Assembly (NCBI GenBank): GCA_963678675.1
Contig: OY783193.1
Coordinates: 255,501 to 319,500 of the forward strand
Direction of reading: 5' to 3'
Length of the DNA: 64,000 bases
Source of the DNA: Xiphydria camelus
Taxonomy: Eukaryota; Arthropoda; Insecta; Hymenoptera; Xiphydriidae
The first letter of the stretch is position 1; every line of letters starts with the position of its first letter. Positions 1 through 11,433 of the stretch are shown piece after piece. Under the pieces are notes generated by a model that was not told where the DNA came from, ran no database searches, and saw nothing but the letters and a program-made list of their open reading frames with translations. The position numbers and the translations under genes were made by a program.

Positions 1-1844
1 ACTATAGCTGCAGTCTTACGGCGGACAAATTAAAGGCGCCCGCGAAACGCGTAGTCTTTCCGTCCGACAACTTTACGCGAGGAACGAAAATAGGACGTGT
101 GTGGGCGCCTTCTTTTCGCGGCGAGAAATTCGATGAAAATACGACGCGCTATCGGGTTCGATCACCCCTTGCGTTATATGGAATCGACGGAATCGACCTG
201 CCAGAAATACGCGAGCAGATTCGCGATGGCGATAACGACACTCGTCCGCCTGTTGCAGTCCTCGAGTGCATCGGCGCGTGTTTCTTTATCGTCGGTCTTC
301 AAGATACGTACGGATGGACGGAGAGGGGAGCCGGTAAGTTTCTCGGCTGGCGGGTTGTCGGAGAACGACGCTCGAAACCGATTCGCCACTGGAGCTTTTA
401 TTTCCATCGCCGTACGAAGGCTCACGTCATTTTCCGCCGCACCACGGACAAGAGAACAGGCGGATGATTGCGGTCGAATGATTTATGTATGCGGAGACGC
501 GTTGCGGTGAGAATCGTCGTCGTCGATATATGTTCGGGGAAAGAAAAATCAATCGAAGCGCGGGCGATTCAAGGATTAAGAGTATCGGGCGCGACGTTTA
601 TTTCACGCGAGAACTAAGTAATTTTTCGCGAATCTTTCGTCGTTTCGCCAGAGGCACTTGGCTTCGTAGCGCAGAACTCTCGTCTTTGCGCGCGTCCTCG
701 CTTCATCGTCACGAGATGGTGGCGCAGGCTGCCTACGCGAGAGACGAAGAATATTTTCAAAAAGCGCTACTCTCTCGTCAAATCTCCGAGTAAGCGCGCG
801 AAGCTACGATAAACACGCTTTGTTCAATACTCGCGTGTTTGTCCAACGTTCGAAGATTGTGCGTGTTTCTCGCCGTAGGATCGGAAAAAAAGCCGATATC
901 GTCGAAGCGCGCGCTTCTCTCCGGTGTACAGCCACTTCCGGATCGCGCCGATAGGTATTTCCGTCCGTTTCTCTCATTCTCGGTCAAGCCGTTCCCGGGA
1001 GATGGGTCACACTCGCGGTGGAAGCCCTGCCGCAGGTCGTACATGCTTGTAACACGGTAGACGCGTTCGCTCGATCCCCCGTAAACCCTTTTGCGATCGA
1101 TCGATCGATAACGCTACTCGTTCTCTCGTGAATATAGTCGCATCGGAGAGGGAAAAGAGAACGAGTTTCGTCACGGGTACCGCATAGTCGCGTCTGGTTC
1201 GACTTTTTTGACGGACTGCAACCTGAAACAAATTCCACTGTATCGCGCGATTCCTCCTACGCGTATATAGGTATAGGTATAAGTACGTACTTATACGTTC
1301 ATATGTTATTATACGCATTTGAAAAGCCGCCAGGGATATTTTGTAAACGGATCGTGCTTTTCTTACGACGTTCGCAAAAACGAAGGGCTACGGGCATCCC
1401 GAAGACAGAATATATGTATACATATGTATAGAGGTCAACGTAGAACGGGTAGACGTTGTACGCGCGACATTTCCGCGACATTAAACATAAGCGCACGGAT
1501 GTACACACTTACGTGTATAATTATATTAATAAATCCTATACTCACGTTCGACCGTAGAATCCAGAGTCGACCATCTATCTTGAATCTTCGTTCTACTCGG
1601 GATGCAATTTTCACGATGTTCACCGGGGTGAACGAGAACATCTCAAGACGCCCCGGGACCAAAAAATACCTATACAACGCGAGTCACTCGTATCCTTCTT
1701 GAGCGTAATCTTACGCAACGATGGGAGCTGCAACGACGGAAGATAAACTCAAACGATTTAACTACAAACTTGTATACCTACTTCTTCGCGGCGCTCGCGA
1801 ACATACGCCGCGTGCACTTTCGGCGCGGATAACGAGAAACTTAC
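1..1844. other. No gene recognised; possibly 3' exons of the membrane-protein gene
   Basis: I see no ORF with family resemblance here. The open frames are short, overlap on both strands and are rich in CGA/TCG codons, as expected of CpG-rich noncoding DNA. Because the minus-strand gene at 1845-2328 has a splice donor pointing leftward (GTAAGT on the minus strand at 1839-1844), its remaining exons or 3' UTR may lie here or beyond the window edge. A short GATC-rich stretch near 1096-1110 and a TATA/GTATA-rich stretch near 1262-1300 are low-complexity only. Confidence 0.5.
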
Positions 1845-2328
1845 TCATGTGCACGAGATTAGGCGGCGGTGCAACGAGCACCATTTTTCTATGGGACGGC
1901 AGTGGGCCCGGGGTGGCTATAATATTTATAGATATTTCGCGTTGGTTCGAATCGTCCCGTCCATCGCCGATCAAGTTTTGGTGATTCCGACTCAATGGCA
2001 AGGCGTGCAAATTATGCCTGCAGCTGCTGACCAAATAACTGCTCACCTGCGATCGGTCGGAGTTACGTACGCGGAAATACGCGCGTCGCCAGGTCCTACT
2101 TACCGAAGTAATGAAGAAGATGGCGAGCAAGGCGATACCCAGCCAAAAGTACCAGGTCTCCCAGAGGTGACGCGGTGGACGTCGTTGCACCAAAAAGCAG
2201 CATTGCAGATAGCAACAGCAATACAAACAATACTTGTCCGGGGAACAGGCGAACGGCTGGTTCGTCGACGAGTCGTTATTTATGTTGTTTCTCAGTTCCA
2301 AATTGCATTCGTACGACAAACGAGCCAT
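1845..2328 (-). CDS. Cys-rich single-pass membrane protein, WBP1/VOPP1-like (5' exons only)
   Basis: Two minus-strand exons, 2328-2104 and 2046-1845, are joined across a 57-nt intron (GTAAGT..CGATCGCAG) whose length is a multiple of three. The first exon starts MARLSYECN and gives exactly 75 codons. It has a short Cys-rich outer part (motif YCLYCCCYLQCC), then WETWYFWLG leading into a hydrophobic membrane segment, residues about 57-75. The second exon reads VSSYLVSSCRHN, then an ATPGPLPSHRK/VAPPPN stretch, and stops at a GTAAGT donor. Paired cysteines just before a W-Y-F-W membrane segment and a Pro-rich cytoplasmic tail are the pattern of the WBP1/VOPP1 family, whose tails bind WW-domain ubiquitin ligases. 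The family call is by pattern only, no PPxY motif is visible yet, and the gene is incomplete. An unrelated insect-specific membrane protein is possible. Confidence 0.5.
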
Positions 2329-3431
2329 CGTCTGCTTCGTGCCGGTTCGCGCGCTACGTACGACGATACTCGACCACGGACGAATCGCGCGCCGAGTTCG
2401 CACGTATCTTTTTTACGCCGCCGGACGATCCTCGGAAAAACAATCGTAAAGTATGAGGGACGCGAGCGCACGGAACGTTTGCGCGTCGAAAGTGAGAGTC
2501 CGAAATGCACGTTATTTGTCGAGAATGCCTGAAAATTGCTCTAGTCGTCCGACACCCGTTCCCGCGCGTACGCGTTTACTCACTCCGAGCAGCCGACACT
2601 GGAAACGCGATGCGCCGACGACCGGAACGGGCCGCGAGAATCGCTTAGCTTCGGGAAAACGGCTCCCGTGTCTCCGCGCCGCCGAGTTCTGCCACCGTTT
2701 GGTACTCGCGACGCGAAGAAAGAGCCCGCGGTGTCATCGGTGCCGACACACGCTTCTGTTGACCGTCGAAGCGAGGCCGCGAAATGAATCGATAGGTCGC
2801 GTGTGTCCTTACGTTGCGTCCGGCTTACCTTCGCGCGCGCGGAACACTACCGCGGCCGATCGATATCGGCGAATACGAGCTTCGATACGAGCCGTAGCGC
2901 GGGCGTCGATAAATTTTCTCTTTTGATATCGTCAAACAATGGTCATTGCGCGCATGATAGATAGTCTCCGACGCTTCCGATTGTTGGTCGATGTAAAACT
3001 AACGTCGCTCCCGGATTGGAAATCGATCGATACGAGAAAAATCGCGCGGCCCTTTCATCGCCCCTCGCGTAAATGAAACGCCGCTCGCTGAAAGGACTCG
3101 TTTGTCTTGGCTTTAAATTGCGCGTACCACTACGAGGAAGGCGCGCCATTCGCGAAAGGTCAAATATTCGCGTAGAAAAATAGCCAGCCAATGGACGCAC
3201 GAGTGCCGAGCAGATCGATCCGAACCGATCGATTTTTCCCGGTGGGGATGCCAATCGAGTGACGGACAAAGGACGGTATATGACAATGAAAAATCTTTCT
3301 CTTTTTCTCCCTCCCACACCCTCTCATTTTATATAACTAAAATCCTAGGATAAACGTATTCGTTCGCAATCCGTTCGATTCGCGGAACGATACGACGTAG
3401 TCGGAAGATACATCTCGCGCGCGGGTTGAAT
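2329..3431. other. Spacer: upstream of the membrane-protein gene and 3' flank of SF3B4
   Basis: CpG-rich sequence without a convincing gene. It should contain the 5' UTR and promoter of the WBP1/VOPP1-like gene (minus strand, starting at 2328) and the 3' UTR of SF3B4, which ends at 3432. No repeat or structural RNA stands out. Confidence 0.5.
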
Positions 3432-5054
3432 TTAAAATTGATTTCCGTCGTGCGGAGGCGGCGGTGGCGGAGGGCCTCTCGGGGGAAAAGGCGGTCGAAA
3501 CTGAGGAGGAGGCGGTGGAGGAGGTCCGCCTTGCGACACCGGTAGCGGATGCCTCCAGCCCGGTGGTGGTCTCGGCGGGGGTGGTTGAAATTGACCATAT
3601 TGCGAGGGATGACCAGCCGCGGAAGGTGGCGGCGGCGGTGGATACTGTCCCTGCGGTCCCGCGACGGCCCAATGGGGTGGTGGCGGAGGCATCATTCTCG
3701 GTACACTCTGTTGCCCTTGCGACGTCGGCACGGGCATGGGAGGCAGCGGTGGTGGCATTCCCGGTGGCAAGGGGGGATGAGACGCCATGGACATCGGTGG
3801 GAGCGGCGGCGGCGGAATATTCGCGGCCGCGAATCCCCCCGTGGGTGGTGGCGGTACCGGCGGTGGTGGCGGATGGCCCATCGGGACGGGCGTGGACGGT
3901 GGCGGTGGGGGCGGGACAACCATTCCGTGATGCATCGCGTGATGTTGATGGGGATGTGGATGATGGTGCATCTGATGAGCGCCGCTTGAATTCGTCATCT
4001 GAGGGGGTGCCAGAGGGGGCGCGTCCGCGAACAGTTGGTGGGGCCGGTCGGCTTGGCTGAGGGGATTCTGAGCCGCGAGGAGACGCTCGGCGGCGCTTCC
4101 GTGACGCTCGCCCTTCGCGTCGCGCTTGAATGCGTACGACACGGAGATGGGCCGATTGCAGAGATACTGCCCGTTCATCGCCTCGATGCTGGCGTCGGAG
4201 GCGTCGAACGACGCAAAGTTGATGAAGGCGAAGCCTTTGGAATTTCCCGTTTCCGGATCTCGCATTATCTGCAGACGAAAAGAAAATGGAACAACGCGAC
4301 AGGCTAAAATCGAGATTCGCCCATCACGCGGACGTTACTAAATTCAACGCGAGAAAGGTACCTTTGGAGTTTGCAGAATCACTCCAAATGCGCTGAACGT
4401 GTCGTACAGTAACTTCTCGTCTACTTCTGGATCGAGATTGCCTATGAATATATTTGCGCCGACGTCCAAATTCTTTTGATGGGCGCTAGCCTTGTTAACC
4501 CTGATCGGCTTGCCGTACAATTTAATCATATTCATTATTTTTATCGCGTAATCGGCGTCTTCCTCTCCCATAAATTCGACAAAGCCATAACCTTGGTGCA
4601 TCTGCGTTACTCTATCCTTAGGCATGTGTACGTTCACTGCAAAGAAGAAAAAAAAAGAAATCATTTCGAGAATGCTACTTCATCTGATATGTGTTTCTAA
4701 CTGCCTCTTTGAGAGTACCGACCGACGGGTCCCGATTGAACGAATAATTCCCACATAAGAGATTCCGTAACTTTATCGTCCAGTCCTCCGACGTATATAG
4801 TTGCGTCTGTAAAGACAAATTTCATTTGAACGATTAGACCAGTGCCCTGGTGTGCTCCTTCGATCCCAACCTAACCTAACCTTGCTCTAAAAAATACTTT
4901 CGCTTTTATTCGGTCGATGAAAAACCGACAGAATTAATTTATAGAAACGCTTACGTACGACTGAACAAGAGCAGTATGTCGATGCTAGGTGAAATTGAAT
5001 ATTACTTTGAACACAATTACCTTGATTACGCTCAGCGATCGGACCGGCTGCCAT
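3432..5054 (-). CDS. SF3B4: Splicing factor 3B subunit 4 (SAP49), complete, 4 exons
   Basis: Core subunit of the U2 snRNP SF3b complex, which binds pre-mRNA near the branch site in the nucleus. Exons on the minus strand are 5054-5021, 4806-4723, 4636-4362 and 4268-3432; phases agree at every junction and give 409 aa (human 424). The start is [11 protein letters not shown], the conserved N-terminus of the family. RRM1 has RNP2 IYVGGL and RNP1 [11 protein letters not shown]2 has RNP2 IFIGNL and RNP1 KGFAFINF. After about residue 190 comes the long Pro/Gly/His-rich tail, with many PPPPP runs, typical of SF3B4. The last exon is very GC-rich and produces long spurious frames on the opposite strand. 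It is transcribed away from RPA3. I am very sure of the identity. Confidence 0.97.
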
Positions 5055-5632
5055 TTTTATTAAATATGTCGCTCACAAGACAAACTTGAGCGATACCTGC
5101 AAATGTAAATGGTTATGTACATTGGAATCACGTATGAGCCGCTTATAACATCTATCCGAATACGTTACGTTACAATTATAGCTAAATGTTTTCGGCACTA
5201 CCCGACGCATTTGGACGCATCACACGTTGTTTGAAATTGATTTTATTTTATAGAAAGGTATGGTGGCGTCATCTAGTAGACTATCGCAGAACTTTCCTTG
5301 AATTTCAGAAATATTAAAGTAGATGACCCCCCTTATCAAGTTCCACACACTCAGTATACCTATAGTGTCGCGTCTGTAGTCAGACTTAACTTAAAATCCC
5401 TATTTCCGGAAATTACTAGATCTGTGGCGGCGCATTTAAACGCTTTGTATTAACGTTTAATCATCATTGTTCATTAGGAAGTAAGGTATAGATGAAACGT
5501 AGTAGAGAGAAAGAACGAGAACGTCGGGGACTGCGTGATAAGCTAAATAAGTCGCGGGTCACAGTGGTTTCTATTCGCGAGATTATAAACGCCTTCATTG
5601 AATGATAGACAGGGGATCTAAGCCGCAAGCCA

Positions 5633-5728
5633 CTGCGATCTCCGTTTATAAATATAGTATTTCCTTTCGTGAACCGAAGACTGCGATCTCCGTTTATAAA
5701 TATGGTATTTCCTTTCACGAACCGATAG
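5633..5728. repeat. Two-copy 48-bp direct tandem repeat
   Basis: The unit beginning CTGCGATCTCCGTTTATAAA occurs at 5633 and again at 5681, a period of 48 bp. The copies differ at only a few positions (ATAGT versus ATGGT; TTCGTG versus TTCACG). Each copy carries a TTTATAAATAT core that looks like a TATA box. It lies about 0.65 kb upstream of the RPA3 start. Confidence 0.85.
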
Positions 5729-5739
5729 GCCATAGTTTA

Positions 5740-6180
5740 GCTAGCGAGAACAGGTCCCCTTTCTTCGAGTCACGTAGGATGGGGGTCGACGCGTTCTTTC
5801 TTCGCACGTGGACGCGTGGTGCGTGGATTACATCATCGTGCGTAGAGGGAGAAAGTGGGAGTGGAGTCCTTGACTTCGCCTAGAGCCGAGTATTAGATTG
5901 GTTCCCCACCGTTGCCGAAAGGCGGGGACTTAGGATTTAAAAGGGTGCACTTTGCCGCTCGCGGGGCACTCAGATAAAGATTTATAACGCGACTTTATAT
6001 TCGAAAATGTGCCAAAATATATTCGATTGGTGATCACCTCATTTCAAGAAAGAATAGTTTTCTTTCTACCTAAATAAAACTCTCCAGTTCCTGATCCGCC
6101 TCCTTTCAAGCAGAGTGGGTTAGCACTCCACGGGCACGGACCTGCCCCCTGGAATTGGACAAAGAAGACCAGCCCGGCAC
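5740..6180 (+). mobile_element. Possible LTR-retrotransposon remnant
   Basis: Non-coding sequence with features of a retroviral-type LTR read on the plus strand: a TTTAAAAGGG promoter-like motif at about 5937, an AATAAAACTCTCC polyadenylation-like signal at about 6073, and a GC-rich stretch ending in GGAATTGGACAAAG, which resembles an LTR/leader junction. No coding part of an element and no second LTR are visible, so this could equally be ordinary upstream DNA of RPA3. Confidence 0.25.
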
Positions 6181-6334
6181 GCAACAATAGCATCTGTATC
6201 AATCTATACAAGACATATTCATGGGTAATAGCCGGCTAGTACTTTAACACAGCACAAGTTTGGAATCACGAGTTTAGATAGTTTTGGCGCGTTTTCGTTT
6301 GCTGTGAATACCACGCTTTTCGATTTTACGAAAC

Positions 6335-6960
6335 ATGATAAAAAAGCGTATCAGTGGACGGCACCTAGGGCAGGCCATAGGAGACCAAGTCATTCTACTC
6401 GGCACTGTCACAAAAGTAAGAAACGTCACTAGCTCTTTCAAATGATTCTCTCCAACGGTTAAACCGCGTTTACGGGTTAGCCTCGAACGGCGCGTGTTTA
6501 CGATTATTCCACTGCCCTATTTCACGCGTCATGCCCAATTCGAGATTATTTAACGTTCCATTACGTTTCCAGTTAAGTTCTAGCGGGAGAAATGTCGAAT
6601 TGGAAACGACGGATGGTGTGACGATCAATGTCACGTTGCCGGATGCGATCGAGGTCAATCCCGAAGGATACTTGGAAGTGCACGGCACTGTGCAATCCAA
6701 GTCTACCATGGCGTGCAGTAGCTATGTACACTTCCCTCCGAACATGACAGCGCAATTTGGTGAGTCGTAAAATTAAAAAGGTGAAAATATTGCCTTACGC
6801 TCTATCATTTGCAAGTCGCGCACGTGAAAGAAAAACGTAGATTCATAAAAATGAAGATTTTTCTATTGCAGATAAAAAGCAGTATAACGACCTATTGATG
6901 ATTTTGAATGTTTTGGGAGAAAAAAAGTGGCAATTAGATAGCAATCGTAAAAGTCTCTAA
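6335..6960 (+). CDS. RPA3: Replication protein A 14 kDa subunit, complete, 3 exons
   Basis: Smallest subunit of the heterotrimeric single-stranded DNA binding complex RPA used in replication and repair. Exons are 6335-6415, 6573-6759 and 6872-6960; all phases agree and give 118 aa (human 121). The protein is one OB-fold. Recognisable parts are the N-terminal helix and first strand (GRHLGQAIGDQVILLGTV), the central TINVTLPDAIEV, the GYLEVHGTVQSKSTM strand and SSYVHF, matching the human [21 protein letters not shown] region, and a C-terminal helix DKKQYNDLLMILN used for trimer contacts. Its stop is 106 bp from the stop of MIOS on the other strand, so the 3' UTRs probably overlap. Confidence 0.9.
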
Positions 6961-7066
6961 AAGCGCCCTTTTTTTCTTCTCATCTGATCGATACTACGAT
7001 GTGGTTCAAAAGGTTGTGATTGTGTGCAGAAGTTTGATTAAAAAACCCAATTTATATTTAAGCAGT

Positions 7067-10000
7067 TCATACAATTCCAATGCCAGCTTTGCATGACGCG
7101 TCCAGTGAGAAACATCGGCAGGCACACGACGTAACCGGACATTCCGAATGATGCCTGAAATACGAGAAAGACGTGTGAGAATTACAATGCAAAAAGATTG
7201 GTCGATCCTACCAGTCGAGAACGCTTTCGAGCACTTACCGAAACCAATGAGTGATGTGATTCGCGTGTCCCCCATGCCTACAGGTTTGGCACCAAGTGAA
7301 CCAACTGCTAAATTCCGTAAGCTTGCCGTCATCTTCGCTCCTGTTCGCGTTGCTCGCGCTGGTTTGTAGCCCGCTCACTGTACCCATGTGCATCAGACAT
7401 ATGGCGCATCGTGGCAAAGGTTTTCGACAGCTCGGACACGCGGACATCTACAAAGCGCAACTTCGTTTCGACTTTGATCCGCGTACAGAAATTCCGCGCG
7501 AATCACACCCGCAATACTTGGTATATCCGTATCAACGAACGAACCTTCAATTTATTCGACGTGCTTCCCAATCTTCCGAACGGACCTCTAGCCCTGCTGA
7601 GTCCTTGCATGTAGGCGGAGATGCTCTTACCGCAGAAATTACACGAAATGTAGACTTGCTGCGGCGGCTTTACATGTGTTGACGCCCTCATCGCTATATC
7701 GAAATGTGCCCGCTGATTCCACATCTTCCACGCGTCCAGGAGTGCCCTATAGCTGCGTCGTATAGCACGATCAGCATTTTTCGAGCCGCCTCTCAATGGT
7801 GTACGTACGGTAGCTATCGCGCCGTTTTTTTTCGTACCTGTCTATCCATACTTGAACTTGATTCTCCTGCAGTAATTTCGGTGGCAATGCTCGAATCGCA
7901 ATTAGGCTGCAGCTTTGTACGTCACCGGTGATCTCTAGATATCTGTTCAACAGCTGAATGCCTTCTATACTGGCACCTGTCGCGTCATCAAGCATACGTA
8001 GTGTACATAATACACGCACGCGCGATGCGAAAGATCGCGAGACGCGTCTCAACGATTGTCGCGCGACGTTATAGAAAATCATCCCGAGAGAACTCGACGA
8101 ACGCCCGCGACTAGTGGTTCCGATATCTTACCGGTAAGTAGAATGCCCGCGAGGTTTCCTTCGTCACACAATACGCATGTCAATTTCTTTAAATACTCGT
8201 ACAATTTACCGTCGGACAGAAACATCAGGGCAAAGGCGACCCTGTCCTCCACAGCCATACCATTTTCGTTCTGCGAAGAATTGACGCGTTATATGTACCA
8301 TACGCGTGATTTCGCATAGTCCAGCGATCCGAGTACCGCGACTTACAAGTACGTTCTCGTAAAAATCGTCAGCCGTTAAGAAGGCGAACGTCGCTCTCAG
8401 ATATGGGTCGGAAAGTTGAGATCTGGACTTCAGACAAAGTTCCCTCCACATGCTATTCCTGTCTTCGGAGAATCCCGATAAGGCCATTGCAACGATATTC
8501 AAGTTGGTCGCCAATGACATCTTGTTGGCTCCCCTATTTAAGATGTCGATCGCTTGCCGCAAGCCGAGATTGAAGACCGAAATTGCGGCGGCCCTTGGGT
8601 AAGCTCCTTCGCGTTCCAATCTTTCGAGGAACGAATTATTGTAAAGAGCGTTGCTCTCCTTATCGAAGCGCCAGCCGCAAAGTTGCAACGCCTTGTCCCG
8701 ATCCACCGATCTGCACACGCAAATGGAGCAAGCCAAAATTGTCATTCGACCAACGAGCCGCGAACGCGATTCGTATGAACACTCTTGTCAGTCTATCGAT
8801 TACTTGTAAATTTTTGCCGTGTGATTGGAACCTATGTCCGTCCACGGGCGGTGCACGAGCTCCGATTTCATGAAACCATTAGAGTTCTGTTGTCCGTCGA
8901 GCTTTAAGACCGTCCTGCAAGGCAGTCGTGTACGTTCGATGACAGTGAAGAAGAGGCAGTACGCGCGATTCACACGCGTGCGTATCATTATTGAGACTAT
9001 CTAGAGAGTCTTTCCTTACCTCACGCCAGGATGTTTGTTATCTGTACTCGGTATGGTTCCGTCTTCTACCAGCGATCGACTCAAACACAACCACTGCCAC
9101 AAATTCTTCAAGGTATCGTCTTCGGCCAATTCTCCGTTCTCCGACAAGTCAGGCTGCGATGTGAAAGCGACATTCATTAAGCTCGTAAACTCGAATAGCC
9201 AATTTCCGTCGTCCAACTTACCAATAAACCGTACTCCCCTGTTGCACGCATTTTCGTCCGAATGGAAATGTCGTCGAGAGATTTGTAAACATTGTCATTG
9301 CTGCAAATGTATTTGAACGATTTCGAAGCGTGATTCCAAGCGAGATGCGATCGCGTGGACCAGTTGACCGTTATTCTCTCGAACACGATGTAATCCGTTA
9401 ATCCTGCCGTGGGAGCAATTGTTCGTGTTCTTCGATTAGACGAAATATCTACGCGTGCGTATACGACGAGCAGCGATGATCGTATGTACACGCGTTTGCG
9501 AACCTTGTTGCGATATGGCCAAGAGTCTGTTAACGTGCGTGGGATGCCACGAGAAACTTGCGGGACTGTGCCAAGGAGGTGTCACCGTTCTTTCCAGAGC
9601 ACCCGGTTCCGTCTCCTCGCCGCTTCCGCCTATTCCGCTATGCTGAACGTCGTGAAGGTGTAACGCTCCTGAGTGACGGAACGTCGTTATCATGTACCAG
9701 CCTCTTGATTCAATCTACATAATCGTGGTGCATGTGTGTATTACGTATATAGATTTACCCGAATCTTTCTGCAACGATCCCAAGAGATTGTGTCTGGTGG
9801 GGCACCACGAGACTTTGGTGACCTGCCTGCTTTGGGGTAACGTGAGAACCGGCTTCTCGAAGTAACGCGTATCCCAAATAGTTATCTGGTTGTCAATGTG
9901 CGAAACGAGATGGTAGTCGTTGCGAGGATCTACCGCGATGCTGTATACCGCTTTAGTCGGCGTCGAATTGATCACTTTCACCGAATCTGATATAGAAGAG

Positions 10001-10925
10001 AGAAGAAAGTACATACGCGTTTGCGATCGTACCTGATAAATCGCCAGACTTATCACACGCGAGTACGGTGTACCTCTGAAATCGATTATCTTCAGGTGCT
10101 TATTGTTACTGCCTACGACCAAACATCTCGGCTCGTCGTTGAACCAAGCTAAAGAATGAGTTGTTTCCGAAAGACCGGCCTCTGCTATCGGTCTGACCGT
10201 ATCTGTTTGAGCAGTGCCATGATGGTGCGCTCGATCAGAGCCTGACGGACTCTTGAGAACGTCCCACAAGAGGATTGAATGATCCGTTCGATATTTTTCC
10301 AAGCCGGAAACTATTAGATTTGGATCCACTGGATTCCAGGCAACGGCATTACACTGCCGCGCGTGTTTGGGTGCTAAGTCGTGTGAAGGCAAAATTCCGA
10401 CTATCAAATAACATCAAAACTTCACACGTGTGAAGTACCTAGATAGCACTTTGGTTTTGCGATTCAATGCCTTCTACTGATGAAAATGGGACGAACTTTT
10501 GCATCAACCCAATACATACCGAGTTCCTTCCCGGTGAGACCGAGAGAATCAAATGCCGTCGGACCGAACGTAGTCAATGCTACCTTCCCATTTGCCTGGC
10601 CAACCGCGAGTAGTATATCTGGCTCGGGTTGTGGGTAAATATCAATGCATTTAACGTAATGATTGCTGGTATTTGTCGCGAGAAGGTGCGCTATGGTTGA
10701 TTCGGAAATTTGTATACCTACCACAGGGAACAGAAAAATCAATATTCTCTCTCGTAACAACAGCAAAAATGCATTAGAATCGTAAGTGTTCGTTCTACGC
10801 TTACAGGACGGTCTGACCGTATCCTTGATCTGAGCGACTTCGTAAAGGCATATTTCAGTTCCCCAAGTAATGAATTTATTCGAATGTATCGGCGACCACT
10901 GAACTTCCAATTTAACGCTGCTCAT
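7067..10925 (-). CDS. MIOS: MIOS/missing oocyte, GATOR2 subunit, complete, 14 exons
   Basis: Scaffold subunit of GATOR2, which relays amino-acid supply to TORC1 at the lysosome. Minus-strand exons: 10925-10805, 10717-10520, 10373-10074, 9986-9759, 9668-9504, 9403-9222, 9153-9020, 8914-8804, 8710-8347, 8270-8132, 7976-7838, 7752-7545, 7447-7239 and 7154-7067. Every phase fits, giving 861 aa (human 875). The N-terminal WD40 propeller includes [29 protein letters not shown] and [16 protein letters not shown]. The helical middle contains ALQLCGW and [17 protein letters not shown]. The C-terminal zinc-RING part has [34 protein letters not shown] and [10 protein letters not shown]. Two donors, after exons 5 and 12, are GTTCG rather than GTAAG but are forced by phase and homology. 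It shares a head-to-head promoter region with HURP. Confidence 0.97.
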
Positions 10926-11433
10926 CTTTCTCGGCGACGATAAATTTTGGGACTTCTTCTCACAATACGTATATGATACCTATTTACGGCCTTCTCCTAG
11001 TACATATTGCGCGTTCTAATATCATTTCTTATCGTCATCGTAATACGTTGATCAATGCGTTTATAAGAGATACCTGTACGATTATCAAATCACTGTTTTG
11101 AGCAACAGAACGAACATGTGTGTGATAAGTAATAACAATACCTAAACTGACGTGAAATATAACCTAAAAATATATGTTGTTTTTTAACTAAATATGGAAA
11201 TATCGCTCTCTAGACGAATATGCAGGAACTATAATTCTAGTTTCTTTATTTTCCGCACTGGCATGACTACAAACCGATGTAGGGTTTCACTTCTATTTGA
11301 ACAGCCAATCAATGTGCCAATCAAAAATAAGTAACCGCTGCTACCTACTTTCAAATAATTTCTGTTAGAATCATTCGATGTAAGGTGACGATAAGTGATA
11401 AAGAGTGTTTTTATTCACAAAAACGAATTAGAA
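10926..11433. promoter_or_regulatory. Divergent promoter region of MIOS and HURP
   Basis: About 0.5 kb separates the start codon of MIOS (minus, 10925) from that of HURP (plus, 11434). The stretch is AT-rich, contains no ORF and must hold both transcription starts. I cannot point to individual factor sites with confidence. Confidence 0.6.

Larger units (their letters stand above)
5055..6334. other. Divergent spacer between SF3B4 and RPA3
   Basis: This should hold both promoters. The part next to SF3B4 (5055-5480) is AT-rich and shows no ORF. Farther right are a 48-bp tandem duplication (5633-5728) and an LTR-like stretch (about 5740-6180), both listed separately. Three copies of the insect telomere-like unit CCTAA lie just to the left, at 4868-4883, inside SF3B4 intron 1. 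Confidence 0.5.

Noticed and set aside
1939..1956. GGTTCGAATC sequence resembling a tRNA B box
   Set aside because: No matching A box or cloverleaf arms nearby; no tRNA can be folded.
4868..4883. Three CCTAA units, like insect telomere repeats, in SF3B4 intron 1
   Set aside because: Too short for a telomeric array; such short runs are scattered through insect genomes.
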